Positions 54,582 to 63,993 of a stretch of DNA of 64,000 nt are shown piece after piece (the first letter of the stretch is position 1; the number at the start of each line of letters is the position of its first letter). The stretch covers positions 39,742 to 103,741 of the forward strand of contig NZ_ALJC01000120.1 of the NCBI RefSeq assembly GCF_000282975.1. The letters run 5' to 3'. Origin of the DNA: Pseudomonas psychrophila HA-4 (GTDB lineage Bacteria; Pseudomonadota; Gammaproteobacteria; Pseudomonadales; Pseudomonadaceae). The position numbers and the translations under genes are program-made. Below the pieces are notes generated by a model. It was given only the letters and a program-made list of their open reading frames with translations, was not told the DNA's origin and did no database searches.

Positions 54582-55043
54582 TTAGGCAGCGGCTTTGCGC
54601 AAACGCCAGGCCATCGCCAACCAGACACAGGTGACACCGGCGAACTTAGAGGCCATCGCCGTAAGGATCACGCCCGGCGTAAAGGCGTCGATCATGCCGA
54701 AGAAGATAAAGGTATCAATCGGGATGCTCAGCGCCGAGCTGATCCAGAGCCGGTCATGCAACGGCCGCTTGGTGATGCTGAACACCAGCCAATCTATGCA
54801 CTCCGACACCGCAAAGGCCGTAGCACTAGCCAAGGCGATGGAAGGGTCGGAGGTGACATATGACAACACCAGCGCGGCTAGCATAGCCAAAATGGCACCG
54901 TGCCCAAAGCGGGTTTGCACCATGTCGCGCAACACGAAGACCAGCCCGCCCCACGCAGACCAGATGATGTCCAGGTGCGGGGCCGTGGAAAACGCGTAGT
55001 TAATCAGCACGACGCTGGTGATGTAGGCGATTAGAAACAGCAT
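54582..55043 (-). CDS. VUT/YhhQ-like putative queuosine-precursor transporter
   Basis: A 153-residue inner-membrane protein with about five membrane segments, matching the short VUT family (YhhQ relatives that import preQ0/preQ1). Motifs include NYAFSTAPHLDIIWSAWGGL near the start and CIDWLVFSITKRP near 82-94. The start is uncertain: ATG codons at 55043 and 55091 and a GTG between them all lack a good ribosome-binding site; 55043 places the first membrane helix at the N-terminus. Function by family only. Confidence 0.75.
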   Translation of the reverse strand: MLFLIAYITSVVLINYAFSTAPHLDIIWSAWGGLVFVLRDMVQTRFGHGAILAMLAALVLSYVTSDPSIALASATAFAVSECIDWLVFSITKRPLHDRLWISSALSIPIDTFIFFGMIDAFTPGVILTAMASKFAGVTCVWLAMAWRLRKAAA

Positions 55044-55104
55044 GGGAGCGGGCGACACCTCTAAATAAGGCGCACAGGGTACTTGAGTCATGTCAAATTT
55101 TGTA

Positions 55105-55124
55105 GGAGCGAGGTTGCTCGCTCC
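55105..55124. repeat. Short inverted repeat (partial REP)
   Basis: GGAGCGAG and CTCGCTCC flank a 4-nt loop between the DUF1289 stop and the VUT gene. It resembles half of the GCGGGCTTGCTCGC family but is too short to place with certainty. Confidence 0.5.
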
Positions 55125-55135
55125 AAGGTTTATGT

Positions 55136-55339
55136 CTAGCTGCCCAACACCCACATCACTCCGCTGGACGTGGCGCGCTCATGACACAAAGCCAGCACTT
55201 CGCGACGCTCAGGGTTGGTCATGCGGCTCCAGCGGGTGATTTCAGCCACGGTGCGCTGACAACCGGTGCACACATCATCATCGTCCAGTGCGCAAATGTT
55301 CACGCACGGCGAGGCGACTGGGCGTTCAACCTCACTCAC
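55136..55339 (-). CDS. DUF1289 small cysteine protein
   Basis: A 67-residue protein with a CxxxC-x8-CxGC pattern (SPCVNICALDDDDVCTGCQR), probably a metal-binding site, followed by a helix TVAEITRWSRM. This is the DUF1289 family, function unknown. The start is a GTG at 55339 that overlaps the end of the carbonic anhydrase-like gene by 8 bp. Confidence 0.85.
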   Translation of the reverse strand: MSEVERPVASPCVNICALDDDDVCTGCQRTVAEITRWSRMTNPERREVLALCHERATSSGVMWVLGS

Positions 55340-55859
55340 TGTCTTGCACCGTGAGGTCACGCGCATAACGCTGGCCGTTTTTCACGTAATTCGCAGCGCT
55401 GGCTTCGAGCATTTTTTTCTGCTCATCGGTCAGTTCTCGGACCACTTTGCCCGGCGACCCCATGACTAGCGAGCCATCAGGTATTTCCTTGCCTTCACCG
55501 ATCAGCGAGTTGGCGCCGATGATGCAATGCTTGCCGATCTTGGCGCCATTGAGAATCACCGCGTTAATGCCGATTAAGCTGTAATCACCGACCGTGCAGC
55601 CATGCAGCATGGCGTTATGACCAATAGTTACGCCGGTGCACAGCGTCAGCGGGTAGCCCATGTCGGTGTGCATCACCGCGCCGTCCTGGACGTTGCTGTC
55701 TTTGCCGATCAGGATCAGTTCGTTATCACCGCGCAATACAGCGTTAAACCAGACACTGGCGCCTTCTTCCAGACGCACCTTGCCGATCAAGGTGGCGTTG
55801 GGAGCCGCCCAACTGTCGGGATGCGTTTCGACGTGCGAGTCGCCCAAGCGATATTTCAT
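55332..55859 (-). CDS. Gamma-carbonic anhydrase family protein (YrdA/PaaY-like)
   Basis: A 175-residue left-handed beta-helix trimer protein built of hexapeptide repeats. The three zinc-ligand histidines appear in the spaced motif H-T-DMGYPL...GHNAMLH (near 65-91). Whether it hydrates CO2 or acts as an acyl-CoA thioesterase like PaaY is not clear. It overlaps the DUF1289 gene and lies 41 nt after the Nudix gene at 55901. Confidence 0.9.
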   Translation of the reverse strand: MKYRLGDSHVETHPDSWAAPNATLIGKVRLEEGASVWFNAVLRGDNELILIGKDSNVQDGAVMHTDMGYPLTLCTGVTIGHNAMLHGCTVGDYSLIGINAVILNGAKIGKHCIIGANSLIGEGKEIPDGSLVMGSPGKVVRELTDEQKKMLEASAANYVKNGQRYARDLTVQDSE

Positions 55860-55900
55860 GCTGATGTCCTCAAGGCAAGCGTGGCTGTCTGCTGACAGCT

Positions 55901-56503
55901 CTAAATATTGATGAATCGTTCGGGTGGGGTATGCAGACTGATGTTCACGTCGTCGTACAGCAGGTTCATCAGTTCAACGATCATGATCGCCGTCAGGCCC
56001 CAGATTTTGTACACGCCAAAGCGGTAACTGGGCACATACCAACTGCGCCCCTGATAGTCGATGCGGTGGGTGTGCTCACGCGGGTCCTGACGGAAAAAAT
56101 CAAGCGGTACGCTGAACACGGCAGCAATCTCGGCATCATTCGCCAAATACTCAACATAGTCCGGGACCAACCCGACATAAGGCGTTACTCGAATACCGTG
56201 CAATGAGATCAGGGGACTAAGTGGGCCGATGACTTCGACTAGGCCCGGTGGCAAACCGATTTCTTCTTCGGCTTCACGCAGCGCGGTAAACACCAGGTCC
56301 GGGTCTTCAGGGTCGCGCCGTCCACCGGGGAAGGCTACTTCGCCGCCATGGGTCGACAACCCGCTGGCGCGCAGGGTCAAAATCAGTTCGGGCTCAGCAC
56401 TGCGCGTCACCGGCAGGAGTACAGCAGCCTCGGGAAAGCGCAGGTCTGTTTCCAACGTCCGTGGGGTATAGCGACTCACACGGCTAAGTAGCTCGTCCAG
56501 CAT
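55901..56503 (-). CDS. CoA pyrophosphatase-type Nudix hydrolase (NudL/YeaB-like)
   Basis: A 200-residue Nudix protein. The catalytic box GGRRDPEDPDLVFTALREAE with EEIGL (near 60-84) is intact, and the UPF0035-type region LTLRASGLSTHGGEVAFPGG precedes it, as in CoA-degrading NudL. It should hydrolyse CoA or its derivatives. It starts divergent from the NudC-like gene at 56649. Confidence 0.9.
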   Translation of the reverse strand: MLDELLSRVSRYTPRTLETDLRFPEAAVLLPVTRSAEPELILTLRASGLSTHGGEVAFPGGRRDPEDPDLVFTALREAEEEIGLPPGLVEVIGPLSPLISLHGIRVTPYVGLVPDYVEYLANDAEIAAVFSVPLDFFRQDPREHTHRIDYQGRSWYVPSYRFGVYKIWGLTAIMIVELMNLLYDDVNISLHTPPERFINI

Positions 56504-56648
56504 AGGTCATCTCGATCCGTCACTTATCGGGCATCATGCACCAAATTGCCCGGCTCACCCAAGCCCCACGCTGTCGCAGGGGGAAAAGTGGCGCTTGCCG
56601 TAATCCGGCCCCAGCCCCAAGATAGGCGCCAGAACCAGAGAGCACAGC

Positions 56649-57206
56649 ATGAAATTTTGCAGCCAGTGCGGCAACGCTGTCAGTCAACATATCCCGCAAG
56701 GCGATTCTCGCCTGCGTTATGTCTGCGACCATTGCCACGCCATTCATTATCAAAACCCGAATATCGTCGCTGGCTGCCTACCTACGTGGGGCAAACAAGT
56801 GCTGTTGTGCCGACGCGCCATCGAACCGCGCAAAGGTTACTGGACCCTGCCCGCAGGGTTTATGGAGAACGGTGAGACCGTCGAACAAGCCGCTCGCCGC
56901 GAAACGCTCGAAGAAGCCTGCGCCCACGTTGAACAACTGGCTATCTATACCTTGATCGATGTTCCGCACATCAATCAGGTGCACATTTTCTACCGCGCCG
57001 AACTGCAAAGCCTCGACTTTTCAGCCGGCGAAGAAAGCCTGGAGGTGCGTTTGTTTGATGAGGCTGACATCCCTTGGTCCGAGTTAGCTTTTCGCACCGT
57101 CAGCCGTACCCTAGAATGCTTTTTTTCAGATCGCCTAACACAGACCTATCCTGTGCGCAGCGAAGCTGTGCCGCCACTGGCAGAGTTGATTAAACACCCA
57201 CAATAA
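56649..57206 (+). CDS. Nudix hydrolase with N-terminal zinc ribbon
   Basis: A 185-residue protein with a four-Cys zinc ribbon (CSQCGN at 4-9 and CDHCHA near 26-31) and a Nudix box GFMENGETVEQAARRETLEE (near 70-89), where the usual Gly after EEx is Cys (EEAC). Zinc ribbon plus Nudix suggests an NADH pyrophosphatase-like or ADP-ribose-type enzyme, but it is shorter than NudC (about 260). Its TAA shares a base with a possible start of the next gene. Confidence 0.87.
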   Translation: MKFCSQCGNAVSQHIPQGDSRLRYVCDHCHAIHYQNPNIVAGCLPTWGKQVLLCRRAIEPRKGYWTLPAGFMENGETVEQAARRETLEEACAHVEQLAIYTLIDVPHINQVHIFYRAELQSLDFSAGEESLEVRLFDEADIPWSELAFRTVSRTLECFFSDRLTQTYPVRSEAVPPLAELIKHPQ

Positions 57207-57241
57207 TGTCGTTTGCCTCGTACCTCAGGAATACCCCTCTA

Positions 57242-57808
57242 ATGCGTTGGTTGCTTGCTGCTCTTTGCCTGTCGTTTGCTATTACCTGCCAAGCCGCTGT
57301 CGTCATGACAATCAACGGTAAACCCGTCGATAAAGATCTGGTGCTTAAATCGCCGGTAGCGTTACCCCGAGCTGGTGACAGTAAAAGCGTCGACAAAATC
57401 TTGGTGCTCAAATCAGCACGCAAGCTGGAGCTGATCAGCGATGGAAAACCCATCAGGACCTACCGCATCTCATTGGGCAAACAACCCAAAGGGCCAAAAA
57501 TGCGCGAAGGCGACAAGCGCACACCCGAAGGGCTTTACTGGGTGGACTGGCGTAAGAAAAGCGACAAATTCAACTTGGCCATGCATATCAACTACCCCAA
57601 CATTAGCGATGCAGCGACTGCACGGCGTGAAGGTGTGAACCCAGGTTCAATGATCATGATTCACGGTACACCGGACTCCGAAGACAACCCTGAAGAACTG
57701 TTCCATACCCTGGATTGGACCGATGGGTGTATCGCGATGAAAAACTATGAAATGCGCGAAGTCTGGAACATGGTCAAAAACGGCACGATGGTTGAGATAC
57801 GCCCTTAA
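57242..57808 (+). CDS. L,D-transpeptidase (YkuD domain)
   Basis: A 188-residue secreted enzyme with a signal peptide (MRWLLAALCL...TCQAA) and a YkuD domain (about 55-185). The active-site stretch IHGTP ... WTDGCIAMKN holds the His and the catalytic Cys. It likely cross-links or modifies peptidoglycan or attaches lipoprotein. An upstream ATG at 57206, overlapping the Nudix stop, would add 12 residues; 57242 gives a cleaner signal peptide. A terminator follows. Confidence 0.88.
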   Translation: MRWLLAALCLSFAITCQAAVVMTINGKPVDKDLVLKSPVALPRAGDSKSVDKILVLKSARKLELISDGKPIRTYRISLGKQPKGPKMREGDKRTPEGLYWVDWRKKSDKFNLAMHINYPNISDAATARREGVNPGSMIMIHGTPDSEDNPEELFHTLDWTDGCIAMKNYEMREVWNMVKNGTMVEIRP

Positions 57809-57831
57809 CCCGCAAAAAAATACCGCGCACT

Positions 57832-57869
57832 AAAAAGCCCGCTGCCCCATAAGGGTCAGCGGGCTTTTT
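57832..57869 (+). terminator. Intrinsic terminator after the L,D-transpeptidase gene
   Basis: AAAAAGCCCGCTG and CAGCGGGCTTTTT pair around a small CCC/GGG extension and loop. The A and T runs allow use by both this gene and the convergent YqfO-like gene. Confidence 0.9.
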
Positions 57870-57883
57870 CATGCAGCGCCGGG

Positions 57884-58195
57884 CTAAATATCAGCCAAGC
57901 GCCACACTTCATACGCAGGTGTTTCATACGGGTGACTGTGCTTGAGCGCAGCCACCACGGCGTGAATCAACTCGTCTGCAATGACCAGCTCAACTTTCCA
58001 TTCACCGACATACTCGACCTGACCCGTTTGCCCAATGAACGGCTGACTGCCATCCAGTGCACGAAACTGGCCCTGCCCCATGGTCTGCCAGGCGCAGTGG
58101 TCATAGGTGCCGATTCGACCGCCACCGGCGGCAAATACAGCACTTTTGACCTCGTCAACATGACTCGGCGGAACGAAAAAGCTGAGCTTGTACAT
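57884..58195 (-). CDS. YqfO/NIF3-C-terminal-like small protein
   Basis: A 103-residue single-domain protein matching the inserted CutA-like domain of NIF3/YqfO proteins (YKLSFFVPPSHVDEVKSAVF at the start; HSHPYETPAYEVWRL at the end). It probably forms oligomers like PII/CutA folds; no reaction is known. The start at 58195 was chosen; the longer frame runs into the REP element. Confidence 0.88.
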   Translation of the reverse strand: MYKLSFFVPPSHVDEVKSAVFAAGGGRIGTYDHCAWQTMGQGQFRALDGSQPFIGQTGQVEYVGEWKVELVIADELIHAVVAALKHSHPYETPAYEVWRLADI

Positions 58196-58228
58196 AAGCG
58201 AGCACTCTGTTGAACACGCCTGAAAACC

Positions 58229-58314
58229 TGTGGGAGCCTGGCTTGCCAGCGATGCAGTCAACACGGTTTCTGTTAAACCGCGTCTATGCCATCGCGAGCA
58301 AGCCCGCTCCCACA
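58229..58314. repeat. REP/BIME element downstream of purL
   Basis: TGTGGGAG and CTCCCACA mark the ends; TGGCTTGCCAGCGAT pairs with ATCGCGAGCAAGCCC, and an inner CGGTTT / AAACCG hairpin lies between. It belongs to the same family as 7895-7980 and 31162-31263. Confidence 0.88.
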
Positions 58315-58353
58315 AGGGATATGCGTCTAACGGGCATTGAACTTCAGAATGCC

Positions 58354-61300
58354 TTAATCAACCCAGACGCGAGCGTTACGGAACATGCGCAACCACGGCG
58401 CATCTTCGTTCCACTCTTCAGGACGCCACGAGTTCTGTACAGCGCGGAACACACGCTCCGGGTGCGGCATCATGATCGTCACACGGCCATCGCGACTGGT
58501 CAGACCGGTAATCCCACGCGGCGAACCGTTAGGGTTGGCCGGATAGCTTTCAGTCACTTTGCCGTGGTTGTCGACGAAGCGCAGCGCTACAGAACCCGAC
58601 AGATCGGCCTGAAGCAGTGCTTCTTCACTGGCGAACTCGGCATGACCTTCGCCGTGAGCGATAGCGATTGGCATGCGCGAACCCGCCATACCTTGCAGGA
58701 AGATCGAGTTCGACTCTTGTACCTGAACCATGGCAACACGGGCTTCGAACTGCTCTGAGCGGTTACGCACAAAGTGTGGCCAAAGCTCACTGCCCGGGAT
58801 CAGTTCGCTGAGGTTGGACATCATCTGGCAACCGTTGCACACACCTAGGCTGAAGCTGTCGCTACGCTCGAAGAAGCCCTGGAACGCATCACGTGCACGG
58901 GTGTTGAACAACGCTGACTTGGCCCAGCCTTCACCGGCACCCAGCACATCACCGTAAGAGAAGCCGCCGCAAGCAACCAGACCTTTGAACTCATTGAGGT
59001 CGACACGACCAGCCAGAATGTCGCTCATGTGCACATCGATCGCGTTGAAACCAGCACGGTCAAACGCCGCTGCCATTTCAACCTGACCGTTGACGCCCTG
59101 CTCACGCAGTACGGCAACCTGTGGGCGAATACCTTTTTTGATGTACGGCGCGCTGATGTTGTCGTTGACATCAAAGCCCAGTTTGACGCTCAGGCCCGGA
59201 TTATCTTCTTCCAGCAGCACATCGAATTCTTGATCGGCGCAGTCGGCGTTATCACGCAGACGTTGGATCTGGTAGCTAGTCTCTGCCCACTGACGTTGCA
59301 ACAGACGGCGCTGGCCTTCAAAGACCGTTTCGCCCTGATGGCTGATAGTCACTTCGCCATTGTTCAGTGGCTGACCGATCACGGCAACACACTCGCCCAA
59401 ACCAGCAACGCTGAATTGAGCCAGCACTTCTGCGGTTGCGTCTTGACGCACTTGAATCACCGCACCCAGTTCTTCGTTGAACAGGATGGCCGGGATTTCG
59501 CTGGCGTTTTCGGTCAGGCAGTCGAGGTTTAGGTTCAGACCGCAGTGACCGGCAAACGCCATTTCGATCACGCTAGTCAGCAAACCGCCATCGGAACGGT
59601 CGTGGTAAGCCAACAGATGGCCGTCAGCATTCAGGCCCTGGATGACGGCGAAAAAGGCTTTGAGGTCTTCTGCGTCATCAACGTCCGGTGCGTGTTTGCC
59701 AAGTTTGCCGTGGGTCTGGGCCAAAATCGAAGCGCCCATGCGGTTTTGGCCACGGCCCAGATCGATCAGGATCAGATCGGTCAGGCCTTTGTCCATGCGC
59801 AGTTCCGGGGTCAGGGTCTGGCGAATATCAAGCACTGGAGCAAAGCCGGTCACAATCAGCGACAGCGGCGACGTTACGCTCTTGTCTGTGCCTTCGTCGC
59901 TCCAGCGGGTTTGCATCGACATCGAGTCTTTGCCCACCGGGATGGTGATGCCCAACTCAGGGCACAGCTCCATGCCGACGGCTTTAACGGTGTCGTACAG
60001 ACGGGCGTCTTCACCTGGGTGACCAGCAGCCGACATCCAGTTGGCCGACAGTTTGATGTCGGAGATTTTGCCAATGCGCGAAGCAGCGATGTTGGTCAGG
60101 GTTTCGCCGATCGCCATACGGCCAGATGCCGGAGCATCCAGCAGTGCCAGCGGCGTACGCTCGCCCATGGCCATGGCTTCACCGGTATACACATCGAAGC
60201 TGGTGGCGGTGACAGCAACGTCAGCGACCGGAACCTGCCACGGACCCACCATTTGATCACGGGCAACCAGACCGGTAATGGTGCGGTCGCCAATGGTGAT
60301 CAGGAAGCTTTTGCTGGCCACAGCTGGGTGGTGCAGGACGCGCTCAATGCTCTCGCCGACATTGAGGGTCGACGGATCGAAGTCATCGCCCAGCTCTGCT
60401 TCACGTACCGCTGAACGGTGCATGCGCGGCGCCTTGCCCAGCAACACTTCCAGTGGCATGTCCACCGGGTTGTTGCCGAAGTGGCTGTCGGTCACGGTCA
60501 GTTGTGGCTCGGCAGTCGCTTCACCTACAACGGCAAACGGGCAACGCTCACGCTCGCAGATCGCTTGGAAGCGGTCGAAGTCTTCGACGCCTACTGCCAG
60601 AACGTAACGTTCCTGGGATTCGTTACTCCAAATTTCGTGCGGGGCCATGCCCGGCTCGTCGTTTGGAATGTTGCGCAGTTCAAAACGGCCACCACGGTCG
60701 CCGTCGTTCACCAGCTCAGGGAATGCGTTGGACAGACCGCCCGCACCTACGTCATGGATAAAGCTGATTGGGTTTTTGTCACCCAACTGCCAGCAACGGT
60801 CGATGACTTCTTGGCAACGGCGTTCCATTTCCGGGTTTTCGCGCTGTACCGAAGCAAAGTCCAGGTCTGCCGAGCTTGCGCCCGTGGCCATGGAAGAAGC
60901 AGCACCGCCGCCCAGGCCGATCAACATCGCCGGGCCGCCCAGCACGATCAGCTTGGAACCTACGGTGATCTCGGCTTTTTGTACGTGCTCGGCGCGGATG
61001 TTGCCCATGCCGCCCGCCAACATGATGGGCTTGTGGTAACCGCGCACTTCATCGCCACGCGGGGTGGTGATGGACTGCTCGAACGTACGGAAGTAGCCAG
61101 TCAGCGCTGGACGGCCGAACTCGTTGTTGAACGCCGCGCCACCCAGCGGGCCTTCAATCATGATGTCCAGCGCTGTCACGATGCGCTCAGGCTTGCCGTA
61201 TGGCACTTCCCACGGCTGTTCAAAACCCGGGATTTGCAGGTTTGAAACTGTAAAACCGGTCAAACCCGCTTTTGGCTTGGCGCCACGGCCGGTTGCGCCT

Positions 61301-62250
61301 TCGTCACGAATCTCGCCGCCGGAACCGGTCGCTGCACCCGGAAACGGAGCAATGGCGGTTGGGTGGTTGTGCGTTTCAACCTTCATCAGGATGTGCACTG
61401 GCTCCTGCACCGCGCCGTACTGGCGGGTTTCAGGGTTCGGGAAGAAACGCCCAGCCACGCTACCGACGATCACCGAAGCGTTGTCTTTGTAAGCCGACAG
61501 AACGCCTTCGCTGTGCATCACGTAGGTGTTTTTGATCATGCCAAACAGGCTTTTTTCTTGGCTCTGGCCGTCGATATCCCAGCTGGCATTGAAGATTTTG
61601 TGGCGGCAATGCTCGGAGTTCGCTTGGGCAAACATCATCAGTTCGATGTCGTGCGGGTTGCGACCCAGACCATTGAAGGCATTAACCAGGTAGTCGATTT
61701 CGTCTTCAGCCAGCGCCAGACCCAACTCAGCGTTGGCTTTTTCCAGCGCAGCGCGGCCGCCACCCAACACATCGATAGCCGTCAACGGCTTCGGTTCGGC
61801 ATGGCTGAACAGACCGGCAGCCTGCTCAAGGTTGCCCAGAACGATTTGGGTCATGCGGTCATGCAAGACCGACGCAATCAATTGAGCATCAGCATCGCTG
61901 AACTGACCGGCAACATAGAAGGCAATGCCGCGCTCCAGGCGCTGGACTTTATCCAGGCCACAGTTACGGGCAATGTCGCTGGCCTTGCTCGACCAAGGGG
62001 AAATGGTGCCAAACCGCGGCAACACCAAAAACAGTCGGCCACTTGGCTCTTGGACCGGCACGCTTGGGCCGTACTTCAGGAGACGAGCCAGTACCTGCTG
62101 TTCATCGCTAGTCAGATCACCGGTTACATCGGCAAAGTGGGCGAACTCAGCATACAAATCACTGACACCTGGAACCTTGAGGCTCAGTTGTGCAAGGAGT
62201 TTGCTGTGGCGAAAGGCAGAAAGGGCAGGAGCGCCGCGCAGGATCAACAT
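58354..62250 (-). CDS. purL: Phosphoribosylformylglycinamidine synthase PurL
   Basis: A 1298-residue large-type FGAM synthase, which makes FGAM from FGAR, glutamine and ATP. An N-terminal PurS-like domain, two AIR-synthase-like halves (GGAASSMATG near 445) and a C-terminal glutaminase domain with the catalytic Cys in SLGVCNGCQMM and the His/Glu region HGEGHAEF are all present. The start at 62250 (MLILRGAPAL) gives the expected length. The 285-bp gap to mltF is divergent. Confidence 0.98.
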   Translation of the reverse strand: MLILRGAPALSAFRHSKLLAQLSLKVPGVSDLYAEFAHFADVTGDLTSDEQQVLARLLKYGPSVPVQEPSGRLFLVLPRFGTISPWSSKASDIARNCGLDKVQRLERGIAFYVAGQFSDADAQLIASVLHDRMTQIVLGNLEQAAGLFSHAEPKPLTAIDVLGGGRAALEKANAELGLALAEDEIDYLVNAFNGLGRNPHDIELMMFAQANSEHCRHKIFNASWDIDGQSQEKSLFGMIKNTYVMHSEGVLSAYKDNASVIVGSVAGRFFPNPETRQYGAVQEPVHILMKVETHNHPTAIAPFPGAATGSGGEIRDEGATGRGAKPKAGLTGFTVSNLQIPGFEQPWEVPYGKPERIVTALDIMIEGPLGGAAFNNEFGRPALTGYFRTFEQSITTPRGDEVRGYHKPIMLAGGMGNIRAEHVQKAEITVGSKLIVLGGPAMLIGLGGGAASSMATGASSADLDFASVQRENPEMERRCQEVIDRCWQLGDKNPISFIHDVGAGGLSNAFPELVNDGDRGGRFELRNIPNDEPGMAPHEIWSNESQERYVLAVGVEDFDRFQAICERERCPFAVVGEATAEPQLTVTDSHFGNNPVDMPLEVLLGKAPRMHRSAVREAELGDDFDPSTLNVGESIERVLHHPAVASKSFLITIGDRTITGLVARDQMVGPWQVPVADVAVTATSFDVYTGEAMAMGERTPLALLDAPASGRMAIGETLTNIAASRIGKISDIKLSANWMSAAGHPGEDARLYDTVKAVGMELCPELGITIPVGKDSMSMQTRWSDEGTDKSVTSPLSLIVTGFAPVLDIRQTLTPELRMDKGLTDLILIDLGRGQNRMGASILAQTHGKLGKHAPDVDDAEDLKAFFAVIQGLNADGHLLAYHDRSDGGLLTSVIEMAFAGHCGLNLNLDCLTENASEIPAILFNEELGAVIQVRQDATAEVLAQFSVAGLGECVAVIGQPLNNGEVTISHQGETVFEGQRRLLQRQWAETSYQIQRLRDNADCADQEFDVLLEEDNPGLSVKLGFDVNDNISAPYIKKGIRPQVAVLREQGVNGQVEMAAAFDRAGFNAIDVHMSDILAGRVDLNEFKGLVACGGFSYGDVLGAGEGWAKSALFNTRARDAFQGFFERSDSFSLGVCNGCQMMSNLSELIPGSELWPHFVRNRSEQFEARVAMVQVQESNSIFLQGMAGSRMPIAIAHGEGHAEFASEEALLQADLSGSVALRFVDNHGKVTESYPANPNGSPRGITGLTSRDGRVTIMMPHPERVFRAVQNSWRPEEWNEDAPWLRMFRNARVWVD

Positions 62251-62523
62251 CTTCGGGACAGCCTCGGGAGGGGTGTGCTTTGAGGCCCGGCATTCTAGCC
62301 TAAACCATCGATCACGGCACCCGAAACGGCACACTAGACACACGCCAAACGTCGTTAATCGACCAAAGCCTTATTCTTTATGGCTATCAGCCGTTTAACG
62401 GATGGTCGATTATGATCTTTAGCCACACCGTCAACCCCCATTCCATAAGGGTTTCAGCGATTTTAGCGGCTGTTATCAGAATGCCCACAAATTGTCGAGA
62501 TATGGCACCCGTGCCGCTTTGCG

Positions 62524-62529
62524 TATACT
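62524..62529 (+). promoter_or_regulatory. -10-like TATACT directly before mltF
   Basis: TATACT lies so that transcription would begin at or next to the mltF ATG (62536). No Shine-Dalgarno sequence is visible in the six bases between, so the mRNA could be leaderless. The -35 region is weak. Confidence 0.4.
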
Positions 62530-62535
62530 GCGCGG

Positions 62536-63993
62536 ATGTTTTCTCTAACTGCATTCCGCCAGCGTGGGGCCAAATGGCTACTCGCAACCGGACTCTTCCT
62601 GATGCTCGGTGCCTGCGTTGAAAAACCCAGCACCCTTGAGCGCGTAAAGGAGGATGGGGTACTGCGGGTGATCACCCGTAACAGCCCGGCTACCTATTTC
62701 GAGGACCGCAACGGCGAGACCGGCTTTGAATATGAGCTGGTAAAACGCTTTGCCGACGATCTGGGTGTAAAGCTCGAAATCGAAACCGCCGACAATCTGG
62801 ATGACCTGTTTAACAAGCTGGGCCAACCTGACGGCCCGGTGCTAGCTGCTGCCGGTCTGGTCAGCAGCGATAACCGCCTCAAACAAGCTAAGTTTTCTCA
62901 TCCATACCTCGAAGTTACCCCTCAGATCATTTATCGCAATGGGCAATCGCGCCCAACCACTGCGGCTGATCTGGTCGGCAAGCGCATCACCGTTCTTAAA
63001 GGCAGCTCCCATGCTGAGCAGCTAGCCGAACTCAAGAAGACCTACCCTGGAATCGAGTACGAAGAGTCAGACGCTGTAGAAGTCGTCGACTTGTTGCGCA
63101 TGGTCGATGAAGGGCAGATTGATCTAACCTTGGTCGACTCCAACGAAGTGGCCATGAATCAGGTGTACTTCCCTAATGTGCGCGTGGCCTTTGATTTGGG
63201 CGACGCCCGCAGCCAGCGCTGGGCCGTGGTGGCCGGCGAAGACAACAGCCTGCTCAGCGAGATTAATGCCTACCTCGACAAGGTCGAGAAAAACGGCACT
63301 CTGCAACGCCTGAAAGACCGCTATTACGGGCACGTAGACGTGCTCGGCTACGTCGGCGCTTACACCTTTGCTCAGCACCTGCAACAACGTCTGCCCAAGT
63401 ACGAAAAGTTCTTCAAGGAAGCCGCTAAAAAGGAGGAGGTTGATTGGCGCCTGTTGGCCGCCATGGGGTATCAAGAGTCATTGTGGCAACCTGCCGTGAC
63501 CTCTAAAACTGGGGTTCGCGGGCTGATGATGCTGACCCAGAACACAGCACAAGCGATGGGCGTGTCTAACCGACTGGACCCCAAGCAAAGCATCCAGGGT
63601 GGCGCCAAATACCTGGCCTACATCAGGGACCAGTTGGACGATGATATTCAAGAGCCAGACCGCACCTGGTTTGCGTTGGCCGCCTATAACGTAGGCACCG
63701 GGCACTTGGATGACGCGCGCAAATTAGCGGTAAAAGAAGGCCTTAACCCGAACAAGTGGCTGGATGTGAAGAAAATGCTGCCTCGCCTTGCGCAGAAGCA
63801 GTGGTACAGCAAAACCCGTTACGGCTACGCCCGCGGCGGCGAACCGGTGCACTTTGTGGCCAACATCCGTCGCTACTACGACATCCTGACGTGGGCCACA
63901 CAACCGCAGCTTGAAGGCGACCAAGTGGCGGACGGCCAATTGCACATCCCCGGCATCGACAAAACCAAGCCAAAAGAAGAACCGCAGCTTTAA
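62536..63993 (+). CDS. mltF: Membrane-bound lytic murein transglycosylase F
   Basis: A 485-residue peptidoglycan lytic enzyme. A signal peptide with a lipobox-like LGAC (Cys27) is followed by an SBP family-3 regulatory domain (about 40-265) and a goose-lysozyme-like SLT catalytic domain (about 300-450) with the acid E314 in YQESLWQP. It cleaves glycan strands to anhydro-muropeptides, and the first domain senses muropeptides in P. aeruginosa. The gene ends 7 nt before the window end. Confidence 0.96.
   Translation: MFSLTAFRQRGAKWLLATGLFLMLGACVEKPSTLERVKEDGVLRVITRNSPATYFEDRNGETGFEYELVKRFADDLGVKLEIETADNLDDLFNKLGQPDGPVLAAAGLVSSDNRLKQAKFSHPYLEVTPQIIYRNGQSRPTTAADLVGKRITVLKGSSHAEQLAELKKTYPGIEYEESDAVEVVDLLRMVDEGQIDLTLVDSNEVAMNQVYFPNVRVAFDLGDARSQRWAVVAGEDNSLLSEINAYLDKVEKNGTLQRLKDRYYGHVDVLGYVGAYTFAQHLQQRLPKYEKFFKEAAKKEEVDWRLLAAMGYQESLWQPAVTSKTGVRGLMMLTQNTAQAMGVSNRLDPKQSIQGGAKYLAYIRDQLDDDIQEPDRTWFALAAYNVGTGHLDDARKLAVKEGLNPNKWLDVKKMLPRLAQKQWYSKTRYGYARGGEPVHFVANIRRYYDILTWATQPQLEGDQVADGQLHIPGIDKTKPKEEPQL

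Noticed and set aside
56649..57206. Nudix box with Cys in place of the last Gly as a sign of inactivity
   Set aside because: The Glu residues that bind the metal are intact, and that position varies in related zinc-ribbon Nudix proteins.
62503..62519. TGGCAC-N7-CCGCT as a sigma-54 promoter of mltF
   Set aside because: The GG-N10-GC spacing fits, but the TTGC half is poor and a housekeeping transglycosylase gene is an unlikely sigma-54 target; the TATACT is a better candidate.
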